From a virus, in the IMG/VR virus record IMGVR_UViG_3300024262_000283, positions 1 through 22,072 of that record: DNA of 22,072 nt; one strand, given 5' to 3'. The position numbers and the translations under genes are program-made. The notes beneath the pieces are model-generated. The model had not been told where the DNA came from. It searched no databases and was given only the letters and a program-made list of their open reading frames with translations. Positions 1 to 6,591 of the stretch are shown piece by piece (positions within the stretch are counted from its first letter, which is position 1; every line of letters begins with the position of its first letter).

Positions 1-656
1 ACCCATTCCTCGGCAATCTCCTTTGCATCTGATAAGACCTTGAGTTGTTCAGGACTTACCTCACGTTTGGTCTTGGTTTCCATTTCTTCGTCAGGCTTGT
101 ACTTGCAGATAACACGTTCACCGTTGTTAGTACGCATTTCAACCAATGGTCTACATACAATACCTTCACGTTTTTGTGGTTCTGTAATGCCATTACGGAC
201 TGCTTGGACTGAGGGTTCATCCCGATACTTATTTAAATTATCGAGAGTGACTTCAATTTTGTCGTAATGCACGAATTCTATATTGAAATTTTTGCATACA
301 TCATCGGCATTTGGTACGTTAAGCCAGACATGACCCACCTTCACATCGAACCCAACGAACTTGGATTGCTTACCGTACCTATGTGACATCCCCTGACACT
401 TCCCGGCATAGTGTTCACCAAAGATAGTTACATCTTGGTCAGGAAAGATTTCCTCAAACTTTTTAATTAAAAAGTCTTCATCAAATAAACTCACAAATAA
501 TTTGTGGTTTTCACCAGTGAAGTAATTAATTTTTTTGGTCTCGAATTTCCATCCAATATGTGCGGAGGTCCCGTGGATTTTTTCGAGACAAAATGCCTCT
601 TTAAAAAGCATTATTGTTTGGTCCTTGTAAAGGTTACTAATATGCATATACGCCAT
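1..656 (-). CDS. RNA ligase, Rnl2-like (partial, C-terminus outside window)
   Basis: This reading frame is open from an ATG at 656 to the window edge, giving 218 codons without a stop. It carries the nucleotidyltransferase motifs of ATP-dependent RNA ligases in order. Motif I is EKIHGTSA, with the predicted adenylated lysine at residue 26. Motif III is IFGE (78-81), motif IV is EGIVCRP (164-170) and motif V is ICKYKPD (183-189). The KxHG form of motif I and the EGIV motif fit the Rnl2 / RNA_ligase family rather than DNA ligases. Enzymes of this family seal nicked RNA, for example cleaved tRNA during infection. The gene starts 39 nt downstream of the terminator of the non-coding RNA locus. No Shine-Dalgarno is visible, only an A-rich leader. 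The C-terminal domain cannot be judged. The family is fairly certain; the substrate is unknown. Confidence 0.85.
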   Translation of the reverse strand, partial: MAYMHISNLYKDQTIMLFKEAFCLEKIHGTSAHIGWKFETKKINYFTGENHKLFVSLFDEDFLIKKFEEIFPDQDVTIFGEHYAGKCQGMSHRYGKQSKFVGFDVKVGHVWLNVPNADDVCKNFNIEFVHYDKIEVTLDNLNKYRDEPSVQAVRNGITEPQKREGIVCRPLVEMRTNNGERVICKYKPDEEMETKTKREVSPEQLKVLSDAKEIAEEW

Positions 657-694
657 TTCACTTTATTTTATGTTTGTCAATATAATTTTTAATT

Positions 695-742
695 AAAAAA
701 GGGTCTCCCTTGTGGTCAGAATGCCTCCCACTTAGGAGACCC
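695..742 (-). terminator. Rho-independent terminator of the non-coding RNA locus
   Basis: On the minus strand GGGTCTCC (742-735) pairs perfectly with GGAGACCC (708-701), and a run of six T follows. The loop is long (26 nt). It ends the non-coding unit just before the RNA ligase gene. Confidence 0.75.
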
Positions 743-898
743 TCAATCGGTTGCTGATTACATCTTCATCAAATCAGCGAATCTTAGGTTTGCGAAACCT
801 TTCCTGCTTGCTGCACCTTCTTTTTGTCTGGCATTCAGACCTACATCCCGTAGGCACGTTATACAGCATTGAACACGTAGCCACCGTGTTAGGCTTCG

Positions 899-1023
899 TG
901 GTCGGAGCAGGATTCGAACCTGCGAAACATAAGATTAAGCTCATCCTTTTGTTTACCTCAGTACTCTGGTAAGTGCACTGGCTCACTTTCGCTTTCATCT
1001 TTGCAACACCGTATTATCCAACC
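899..1023 (-). tRNA. tRNA-like module 1, non-canonical (about 125 nt)
   Basis: The minus strand shows a tRNA T-arm, GCAGG-TTCGAAT-CCTGC (923-907). It is followed by TCCGACC and a discriminator A, with no encoded CCA. The 5' partner GGTTGGA (1023-1017) pairs over all seven positions with one G-T wobble, and the next two bases are T and A as at tRNA positions 8 and 9. The span between acceptor strands is much longer than in any ordinary tRNA, and I could not find a normal D-arm or an anticodon loop with U33. An inner hairpin TTACC/GGTAA is present. It may be a divergent tRNA with an insertion or a tRNA-mimicking domain of a larger RNA; no anticodon can be assigned. Confidence 0.45.
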
Positions 1024-1027
1024 TTCG

Positions 1028-1156
1028 AGCGAGAAGAGGGATTCGAACCCCCCAGCTAAATGTTACCTATAATCATTCCGTGCACGTCTGATTACAGTTT
1101 ACCATATACCATCACCCTGACACTGAGTACTATTCGTCAGATACAGAATTTCTCGC
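1028..1156 (-). tRNA. tRNA-like module 2, non-canonical (129 nt), tmRNA-like 5' end
   Basis: On the minus strand GCGAGAA (1156-1150) pairs perfectly with TTCTCGC (1035-1029). That 3' strand directly follows a T-arm GGGGG-TTCGAAT-CCCTC (1052-1036). As in module 1 the interior is far too long for a normal tRNA and no anticodon arm is evident. After the acceptor strand comes ATTCTGTATCTGACG, which closely resembles the conserved ATTCTGGATTCGACG after the acceptor strand of bacterial tmRNA. No tag reading frame is seen, so a complete tmRNA is unlikely. A 9-bp stem, CTGTAATCA/TGATTATAG, fills part of the interior. Module 1 begins only four bases after the discriminator. Confidence 0.45.
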
Positions 1157-1397
1157 AAAAAATCAAAGTCTTTCTGTCCGTTTCCAAGCGGAATACTAAT
1201 TGGAATTTTACCAATCATGGAATGGCTACCTGCGGGACTTTTTCATGTCCCATAGTATCTTAACACAAACAACATCCTCTTGGTAGGATTGTAGGTGAAC
1301 CTCTGTTTGCATAAACTGGACTCTTACGGACACTTCCAGAATTCTAACGCAGAACCCACTGTTTGCTTTCAGCAGAAAGACTTCAAAGAACTTTCAA

Positions 1398-1428
1398 CAA
1401 ATATATATATATTAAAGCAATTTTGCAA
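1398..1428 (-). promoter_or_regulatory. Bacteroidetes-type promoter of the non-coding RNA
   Basis: The minus strand reads TTG (1428-1426), 20 nt, then TATATTTG (1405-1398), matching the Bacteroidetes primary sigma consensus TTTG/TAnnTTTG. It overlaps the end of the upstream gene. The predicted start is near 1392, directly ahead of the structured region. Confidence 0.65.
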
Positions 1429-1810
1429 GATACTCGACAGAAACTTTTGTTTCTGCCATCTCTTTTTTAATAAAATCCAGCAATACCTTCTCATCTTCTT
1501 CCTCATTACCGGAAAAATATTCTTCAAGTAATGCCACCAGATTCATTGGTGGACTGAGTTTGTTTCGAATGTCTGCACCGACTTCTCCGGCTTCAATTAG
1601 GTCGTATTCCACGAGTTCGAAGTTATTGAAGTGATTGTAGTCACCATCAATAACTCTCTCCTTGGGGTACATTTCCTTCACCAACTCCATTGTTGCACTT
1701 AGTGGGTGTACACTTGGTATGTCACCCGTGCAGACCATAATCTTATCACCCAATGGGTAGAGATGAATGAATTCCTTAGTGTCTTTGTCTCTTAAAATCT
1801 TGACTTTCAT
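1412..1810 (-). CDS. Hypothetical protein, 132 aa
   Basis: This is an acidic soluble protein with no family I recognise. The N-terminal half looks like a small beta-rich domain (residues 1-35), and the C-terminus is helical and strongly acidic (GNEEEDEKV at about 101-109). There is no signal peptide or membrane segment. Its first 35 nt overlap the end of the gene before it, which suggests translational coupling in a minus-strand operon. The host-type promoter of the non-coding RNA lies at its stop codon. The start is not certain. Confidence 0.7.
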   Translation of the reverse strand: MKVKILRDKDTKEFIHLYPLGDKIMVCTGDIPSVHPLSATMELVKEMYPKERVIDGDYNHFNNFELVEYDLIEAGEVGADIRNKLSPPMNLVALLEEYFSGNEEEDEKVLLDFIKKEMAETKVSVEYLAKLL

Positions 1811-2093
1811 TATTTTTTATATTATATTCATTACCCCTCGCATCGATTTTAATTGTGTCAAAATCGAAAGCATATTCTTCATGAGTTAATTCGCCTTCAT
1901 AATATGTGGAAACACATATAATCATCCCCGTTCCAGTATCACGTCCATGCCGACACTCGATTGAGGACGTACCGTCATCCCACAATAATAGTTTGACGGT
2001 ATAATGACAACCCGGATATCGAGACTTCATGTCATTAACGACCATTGCAATTTCTTCTTGCACCTTATCGAAATCTGTTCTGGTTTTCGTCAT
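1776..2093 (-). CDS. Hypothetical protein, 105 aa
   Basis: Unrecognised small protein. The predicted pattern is an N-terminal helix (DFDKVQEEIAMVVNDM) followed by beta strands, including a segment YTVKLLLWDDGTSSIECRHG. That could form an alpha/beta nucleic-acid-binding or enzyme-accessory fold, but nothing is diagnostic. It starts with an ATGA overlap on the stop of the preceding gene, so the two are probably coupled. The C-terminus overlaps the next gene by 35 nt. Confidence 0.7.
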   Translation of the reverse strand: MTKTRTDFDKVQEEIAMVVNDMKSRYPGCHYTVKLLLWDDGTSSIECRHGRDTGTGMIICVSTYYEGELTHEEYAFDFDTIKIDARGNEYNIKNNESQDFKRQRH

Positions 2094-2371
2094 TTTCTTT
2101 TTAATCTAAAACTATTTCCTAATTTCTTGGCTCGGATTTTCCACACCTGAAGAATTTCCAATGCAATTGTTTCTGCCATGTATTCGGCATTGACGCAATA
2201 TGGTAAATCCTTGTGCTTAATAACCTTATTATTGGCAGTTGCCACCCCATACCAGATGTTCTGACCGGGTTTCTGAAGACCGTCTCTCTGCATCAATTCG
2301 ACCTCAACAACCAATTCCTTGTTTACTCGGTCAACGGTGTACTTCTGACTATATCTTCCTTTGAGTTTCAT
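2090..2371 (-). CDS. Hypothetical basic protein, 93 aa
   Basis: Small lysine-rich protein of unknown role. The N-terminal two-thirds looks like beta strands (YTVDRVNKELVVEVELM, then IWYGVATANNKVI) and the C-terminal third like a basic helix ending in FRLKRK. It follows the DNA ligase gene by two bases and overlaps the next start by four bases (ATGA), so it belongs to the ligase operon. The charge would suit nucleic-acid contact, which is inference. Confidence 0.7.
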   Translation of the reverse strand: MKLKGRYSQKYTVDRVNKELVVEVELMQRDGLQKPGQNIWYGVATANNKVIKHKDLPYCVNAEYMAETIALEILQVWKIRAKKLGNSFRLKRK

Positions 2372-2373
2372 TA

Positions 2374-3756
2374 TTAGAGAATTACTGATTCGTCTATCTC
2401 AATACATTCCTCAAGGGTGTTGGCAACGTCTTTATCGTCCCTGAATGCCTTGAAGGTGGGGTGAAGGGTCGAATAGTTCCCCTTTTCATCCTGAGATACA
2501 CCACAGCACTTGATTTCGATGATGCTACCCATCAGTTCTTCTTGGTGGGAAGTGACGTAGTCCATTGTGTCTTCATCCATATTGCCGGGAGAAGTCAATA
2601 ATAATCCGTCTTCTGATTTGACATCGAAAGTTGATATTACGTTTTCATTTTTGGTCCCGACTGTGCCGTAATTAAAACCAATCACTCTGAGGTCCAGATT
2701 AATCTCCTTCTTGACCTTGATTTGGTAACTAGGTTTGGTATCTGCCCAGACCCCATCCATAGATTTAACCACAGTGCCTTCGCCTTTGCGTTTTAGGACT
2801 TCTATGAAATGCGCCATCACCTCTTCTCTAGTGCTTACTATCTTGGTCTCAACAACCGAAAGCCTCTCACCACCAAGGAAAGTAATTTCGAGGTCATCGA
2901 GTCTTTCATGATATGGTCTGGTACATTTCCTTGTATAGTACTCGTCAATGGTCAGGATGTCCCATGCCGTAACCCTGACAGCATCAAGTGCCTTACGGTA
3001 TGGCATATGCTTGGCTTCGAACTTCTTAAGTTCTTTAGTTACATCTTTACCATCACCTTTCTTGGTGGCAATACTTATAAGTGAGGCGATGATTCCGTTA
3101 CTCTGGTATCGCTCAACACCATCCATAGTAAGTTCGCCATTAATCACACAGTCTTTGAGTTTGGTGAGTTCCGACATGAATGCCGGGTCTTCCAATAACG
3201 TGGGTTCACCCTGTCGGCTCTCGTTCGCTACTTCACCACCCTGTATGATGATGTTTACGAACCTACCATCCATCTTCTCTTGACTGTAACATAGACCAGT
3301 TTCCAGTAGTTTATCTATGGCTTTTCGGCTATAGGGTTTGCAACCCATGTAACCCGTCTTTTCGATGAGACCGGGAATCACCTTATTTATGTTCCGGGTT
3401 CCCATGCCGATTTTGCAGTCCTTCTCAATGATACGCTCAATAATATAAGCATCATCGGCATCAAGATACCCAAGGATTTCTTGAAGGTGAGCGATTGCTG
3501 CATGTCCAGTTAATTCCCTGTTACTGAGTTTTGAGAGTTCATCCAATGCATATTCCAAAGACTTGTGTTGAAGATATAATTCATTAGTGGTATGGTACTC
3601 AGGAATCTGTTTGATATAGAACTTCACTCGCTTGGAGTTGGCGAGGTACAAGACCTTCACCAAAAGTTCGTTATCCTTATACCTCTTAAGGATTTCCATC
3701 TTCATGTTTGTGCCGGACTCGTTGCCAATCTCGTCAAAAATTTGCTTAATTGTCAT
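2374..3756 (-). CDS. ATP-dependent DNA ligase
   Basis: This 460-residue protein seals nicks in DNA through an enzyme-adenylate, and in a phage it probably serves replication and repair. All core motifs are visible. Motif I is EKMDGR, with the nucleotidyl lysine at residue 161. ESRQG lies at 179-183, and motif III (NGEL, 206-209) includes the conserved Glu. Motif IV is EGTVVK (326-331) and motif V is IKVKK (346-350). A C-terminal OB-fold segment ends in LHPTFKAFRDDK (431-442), as in motif VI regions. An N-terminal helical domain (about 1-140) matches the architecture of T4 gp30-like enzymes, and the length is close to theirs. No NAD-type Ia domain is present. It lies four bases from the lipoprotein gene in the ParB operon. 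Confidence 0.95.
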   Translation of the reverse strand: MTIKQIFDEIGNESGTNMKMEILKRYKDNELLVKVLYLANSKRVKFYIKQIPEYHTTNELYLQHKSLEYALDELSKLSNRELTGHAAIAHLQEILGYLDADDAYIIERIIEKDCKIGMGTRNINKVIPGLIEKTGYMGCKPYSRKAIDKLLETGLCYSQEKMDGRFVNIIIQGGEVANESRQGEPTLLEDPAFMSELTKLKDCVINGELTMDGVERYQSNGIIASLISIATKKGDGKDVTKELKKFEAKHMPYRKALDAVRVTAWDILTIDEYYTRKCTRPYHERLDDLEITFLGGERLSVVETKIVSTREEVMAHFIEVLKRKGEGTVVKSMDGVWADTKPSYQIKVKKEINLDLRVIGFNYGTVGTKNENVISTFDVKSEDGLLLTSPGNMDEDTMDYVTSHQEELMGSIIEIKCCGVSQDEKGNYSTLHPTFKAFRDDKDVANTLEECIEIDESVIL

Positions 3757-3759
3757 ATC

Positions 3760-4020
3760 TTAATGTTTATGTATTGGATTTTTACAATTACCTTTATGTG
3801 CCATGAATCCATAACCAGCATAGCCATGCATTTCGCTGTAAACAATATATTCACAACCATCGATTTCAATCACATCATAGTTGTTCTCAATGTTGTCGGG
3901 GTCAACTTGGTTCGCCTCATATAAAAAACGTGATTCGCCTTTTTCCATATCATCACTACCCTTGCAGCCTGATAAAAGTGCTATGAGCATTAGTGCTCCA
4001 AATAATTTCAATGTTTTCAT
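3760..4020 (-). CDS. Small lipoprotein with conserved phage C-terminal motif
   Basis: The protein has 86 residues. It begins with a short basic start, a hydrophobic stretch (LFGALMLIALL) and a lipobox LLSGC, predicting cleavage before Cys19 and lipid attachment. The acidic linker (DDMEKGES) after the cysteine resembles export signals of Bacteroidetes surface lipoproteins. The C-terminal half, DGCEYIVYSE...HKGNCKNPIHKH, resembles a short domain I associate with small phage proteins of unknown function. It contains two further cysteines and many histidines, so metal binding is conceivable. It sits between the ParB-like gene and DNA ligase. Confidence 0.8.
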   Translation of the reverse strand: MKTLKLFGALMLIALLSGCKGSDDMEKGESRFLYEANQVDPDNIENNYDVIEIDGCEYIVYSEMHGYAGYGFMAHKGNCKNPIHKH

Positions 4021-4030
4021 CTCGTTTTAT

Positions 4031-5416
4031 TTATGAATAGATTATGTATTTTTCTTGTGGGGCTTCAGAGTATTTCCTGATTTTCACAAACTTGACCCTG
4101 CTCCTGAATTGAGCGATTACCTCATCAAAGGTTTCCGCACCAGCATATACCGTCAATCTCTCTTTTAGAATGGCTTTTGCATAGGCTTGACTTCTACCAA
4201 AAAACAAATCAAGAACAACCATAGCTACCACTGACTTCGGATACTTCTTTTTCAGGTAGTTCATGAATTCCGGGCGTTGTGCGAAAAACGATGCGCCATT
4301 CACGTATATCAATCCCTTCCTGTCATCGGTTTCCAAATCATTCTCACAGGCATCCAATACGTCTTCATTGTGAAGGGTAATAGTTTTGCCCACGGAGAGA
4401 GCATAGTCTTCGATTTCAGATAACTTCTCCAGTTCGTTTCCCACGACAATAACTTCATCCACACCATCAATAATGCGCTTGGTTTCGGACTCCACACTGT
4501 TACCTTCGTCATCAATCCTATAGAGTCCCTCGGCAAATAGAAGGACGGCAAAATCATACTTGGTCTTCAGCAGGGTCGTAGTGATTTTATATTTTTCACT
4601 GCTATTTTGTGGGAGTTTATCGCCACTGGTTCCGTTTGAATTTGAATTTAAGACTTCTTTTGCTGCACTCTTAATAATGGTGTCAACATCATATTTCTTA
4701 ACCAGAGCAGTGTTTTTCATAAGACTTGCAGTTTTCTCCACTACTTTGGGAAATTGAATTCGCTTCTCGTCACGTTTCAATTCAGATTTCTCAGACTCTT
4801 TCCCTAATTTCTTCAGGGTATTCATATTGGGTTTAACACCCATTTGTTCGAATTTCCGAATCACTTTTCCAAGTTCCTCGACCTTAACTGAACCACGTCC
4901 ATGACCCTCACTTTTAGGTGTCCATGCCTCAAGAACTTTTGCTGTAACTTTTGTTGTGGCTTCGTAGTTCTTAAACATTTCCATGCCCAACCCAAGTGCC
5001 TTCGCCATGTCTTCCATAGGAAGCTCATGTCTATGTTTGATAATGAAATCTCGCTTCTCATCGGGAAGCAAGGGGTTTTGACCTACGTTGATTTGGGCAT
5101 TGAGATAATTCTGCTCCAATACAGTCAGGTCTTCATAGACCTCGATAGCAGCAGTAGCAAAATGTTCCGGCAATGCGGTCATTCCCAGATAGCGAGTCCT
5201 ACCATTCACGATGGTATAGACATTTCCATTCTTTGATACGGTTAAGGGTTGAAGTTGACCGTCACGAAGAAGGTCTTCCTTCATCTTCTCAGTATTACGA
5301 GTTTTCCTGATGTCGTAGGGTGAAAGACGGAGTGCTGATATTAAAAAATTCTGCTCATCTAAACTCTCATTTCTTTTGGAACGGATGCTTTCGCTAATTT
5401 CTGATAATTTTTTCAT
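4031..5416 (-). CDS. ParB-like N-terminal domain protein with unknown C-terminal domain
   Basis: The start is placed at ATG 5416 (461 residues). The frame is open up to 5497, but a phage-type promoter lies at 5433-5462 inside that extension. The N-terminus has a ParB/Srx-like domain: SPYDIRKT, then LLRDGQLQPLTV, then IVNGRTRYLGM. The GRTR corresponds to the GERR-type box of ParB proteins. A likely helix-turn-helix follows (MEDMAKALGLGMEMFKNYE). The middle is lysine-rich and low in complexity. The last 180 residues alternate strands and helices like a Rossmann fold (VDEVIVVGNELEKL, GLIYVNGASFF). No methyltransferase catalytic motif is seen there. The role could be DNA binding, nuclease or modification control; ParB-methyltransferase fusions exist in phages. 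Confidence 0.8.
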   Translation of the reverse strand: MKKLSEISESIRSKRNESLDEQNFLISALRLSPYDIRKTRNTEKMKEDLLRDGQLQPLTVSKNGNVYTIVNGRTRYLGMTALPEHFATAAIEVYEDLTVLEQNYLNAQINVGQNPLLPDEKRDFIIKHRHELPMEDMAKALGLGMEMFKNYEATTKVTAKVLEAWTPKSEGHGRGSVKVEELGKVIRKFEQMGVKPNMNTLKKLGKESEKSELKRDEKRIQFPKVVEKTASLMKNTALVKKYDVDTIIKSAAKEVLNSNSNGTSGDKLPQNSSEKYKITTTLLKTKYDFAVLLFAEGLYRIDDEGNSVESETKRIIDGVDEVIVVGNELEKLSEIEDYALSVGKTITLHNEDVLDACENDLETDDRKGLIYVNGASFFAQRPEFMNYLKKKYPKSVVAMVVLDLFFGRSQAYAKAILKERLTVYAGAETFDEVIAQFRSRVKFVKIRKYSEAPQEKYIIYS

Positions 5417-5432
5417 AAATGCTTTTTGATTT

Positions 5433-5462
5433 GTTATACGAAATTTATTAGTTATTGTTACA
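5433..5462 (-). promoter_or_regulatory. Phage-type promoter for the ParB-like gene
   Basis: The minus strand reads TGTAACA, 13 nt, TTCGTATAAC, one base from the window consensus. The TAA inside TGTAACA is the stop codon of the upstream ATP-grasp gene. The ATG at 5416 lies 16 nt after the -10 element. Confidence 0.75.
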
Positions 5463-6219
5463 ATTTTTTTACTTTCTTCAGGTATTCGTGAAACCACCTA
5501 TACAACATGTACGGATATATTTTATGTTCTGCAAACCCATAGAGTCCACAACTAAAGAAATCATGACATTCAATAATGAAAGTATCATTGAATCCATACC
5601 GTACCCCAACATCCAACGTATACGCAATTGGTGCTGATTTATATGCGTTAATCATCCCCTCAATTGTAGGAATATTCGGAAATAACGTGAAATCTCCACT
5701 GTAATTCTGGAGTCCCACAAGTCTTCCATTATAAACAAAACAACGCCATTCTGATTTGATGTCAATATATTCCGACATTTGATATTCACCGATTGGGATG
5801 CTCCAAGAATGATTATCATCAATTGTTAGCATTTCAGTCATTCCTTTAATAATGTCGTTACTTTTCACAAACCATTTACCATGTGCAAGATTATCGATGT
5901 CTTCATGAGTACCGTTAATGACAGGTCGCTTGGTGAAATAGGGTTGATTAAGTTCATCAGGAATATTGATGGGTTTGGGTTCGTGATTATGAAATCTTTG
6001 AAACCAAGAACTCACAAATTCCACGCTCCCAACAGGCACGTAATGCTCATGAAATGGTTTAAAAAACCAGACTTTATCATTGGCTTTGCAGTTGACATAT
6101 TTCACCTGCACCTCGGCATCATCGCCTTGCAGCCATTTGTGATACCTAATGCTCTCCAGCAATGTAAAACTGAAATCGTGTCTGATTTCATTATCAATCT
6201 TTTGGATTAAGAATTTCAT
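5458..6219 (-). CDS. ATP-grasp domain protein (R2K-type)
   Basis: This 253-residue protein resembles phage ATP-grasp proteins of the R2K group. The most telling segment is YIDIKSEWRCFVYNGRLVGLQNY (split across the ATP-binding core), followed by DVGV and FIIECHDFFSCGLYGF near the C-terminus, where the metal-binding acidic residues of ATP-grasp enzymes lie. The central KWFVKSNDIIKGMTEML matches the strand-helix region before the ATP site. Members ligate a carboxylate to an amine or similar nucleophile, often a peptide or tRNA-linked substrate. The substrate here cannot be told. It is coupled to the small membrane protein gene by an ATGA overlap, and its stop codon is shared with a promoter element. 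Confidence 0.7.
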   Translation of the reverse strand: MKFLIQKIDNEIRHDFSFTLLESIRYHKWLQGDDAEVQVKYVNCKANDKVWFFKPFHEHYVPVGSVEFVSSWFQRFHNHEPKPINIPDELNQPYFTKRPVINGTHEDIDNLAHGKWFVKSNDIIKGMTEMLTIDDNHSWSIPIGEYQMSEYIDIKSEWRCFVYNGRLVGLQNYSGDFTLFPNIPTIEGMINAYKSAPIAYTLDVGVRYGFNDTFIIECHDFFSCGLYGFAEHKIYPYMLYRWFHEYLKKVKKL

Positions 6220-6374
6220 AATTTCTTTAGGATTTTATCCAATACATAAATTATTTGGAATAATCCAAGACCAATAAGAACAGCCAACGGATTACCAAAA
6301 CCTGTAATCATCTCAGCAACTATTGCTATCATGCAAAGTATTGCGTAGAAATATGCGGGATTCATTTTTTCCAT
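6216..6374 (-). CDS. Small membrane protein, 52 aa
   Basis: A short frame encodes 52 residues with a hydrophobic N-terminal helix (YFYAILCMIAIVAEMI), a GFGNP turn and a second hydrophobic helix (LAVLIGLGLFQIIYVL), then a basic tail DKILKKL. This is a two-helix hairpin membrane protein. The stop overlaps the ATP-grasp start by four bases (ATGA), which supports real translation. A second ATG three codons in is an alternative start. The function is unknown; small two-helix proteins in phages can be holins or superinfection factors, but nothing here decides. Confidence 0.65.
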   Translation of the reverse strand: MEKMNPAYFYAILCMIAIVAEMITGFGNPLAVLIGLGLFQIIYVLDKILKKL

Positions 6375-6380
6375 AACTAA

Positions 6381-6569
6381 TTATAAAATAGTTGTTCCAT
6401 CAAATTCATGTTCATTGATTTCGGAATTCATGATAATGTCATGAAAAATATCAGTTAGGTTTTGTTTGATTTCTTCGGTGGTTTCTGTTTGAGTAATCAC
6501 TGAGGGGAAGTCTGCATGGTATGCAGTATAACCACCACTTTTACTGTCTTTAATTGCAATTATTTTCAT
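6381..6569 (-). CDS. HicB-like small protein without HicA partner
   Basis: The 62-residue protein has the compact RNase-H-like pattern of HicB antitoxins: a first strand MKIIAIKDSKSGGYTAYHADFP (read across the start), then a TQTETTEEIKQNL helix. HicB proteins neutralise the HicA mRNA interferase. No HicA-like gene is next to it and there is no C-terminal DNA-binding domain. It may therefore be an orphan, for example an anti-toxin acting on a host system, or merely share the fold. It follows the unknown 185-residue gene by 22 bases, in the same minus-strand operon. Confidence 0.6.
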   Translation of the reverse strand: MKIIAIKDSKSGGYTAYHADFPSVITQTETTEEIKQNLTDIFHDIIMNSEINEHEFDGTTIL

Positions 6570-6591
6570 TCTTAAAATATTTTATCTGAAA

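Larger units (their letters stand above)
701..1393 (-). ncRNA. Large structured non-coding RNA locus (about 690 nt) containing two tRNA-like modules
   Basis: No convincing gene covers this stretch. It is bracketed on the minus strand by a host-type promoter (1398-1428) and a terminator (695-742), so a dedicated transcript of about 690 nt is predicted. Reading 5' to 3', it holds a 5' region of about 235 nt with several short hairpins. Examples are GGGAC/GTCCC at 1235-1252 and ATCCT/AGGAT near 1274-1289. Then come two tandem tRNA-like modules (1156-1028 and 1023-899). A 3' string of perfect stems follows: AACACG/CGTGTT (890-872), CCTAC/GTAGG (854-840), GTCTG/CAGAC (840-826), AGGTTT/AAACCT (800-786) and GCTGATT/AATCAGC (778-753). 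The size, the phage setting and the tRNA association recall GOLLD and ROOL RNAs, but I cannot show homology. It could also be a cluster of unusual tRNAs. Confidence 0.6.

Noticed and set aside
753-800. Plus-strand GCTGATT...TTTGCGAAACC resembling the start of bacterial tmRNA
   Set aside because: No T-arm or acceptor partner exists on the plus strand downstream. The segments form local hairpins and belong to the minus-strand transcript.
751-998. Two overlapping short reading frames, one on each strand, across the tRNA-like module
   Set aside because: The plus frame contains VGAGFEPA, the usual false translation of an antisense T-arm. The region is better explained as structured RNA.
899-1156. 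Canonical tRNA calls with assigned anticodons
   Set aside because: No D-arm or anticodon loop with U33 could be placed at normal distance, so no amino acid is assigned.
1060-1531. Short plus-strand frames in the non-coding locus
   Set aside because: Their codon content looks random, they lie opposite the predicted ncRNA or the 132-aa gene, and they have no start signals.
2809-3283. Plus-strand frames of 91 and 111 codons
   Set aside because: They are antisense to the DNA ligase, whose motifs are complete.
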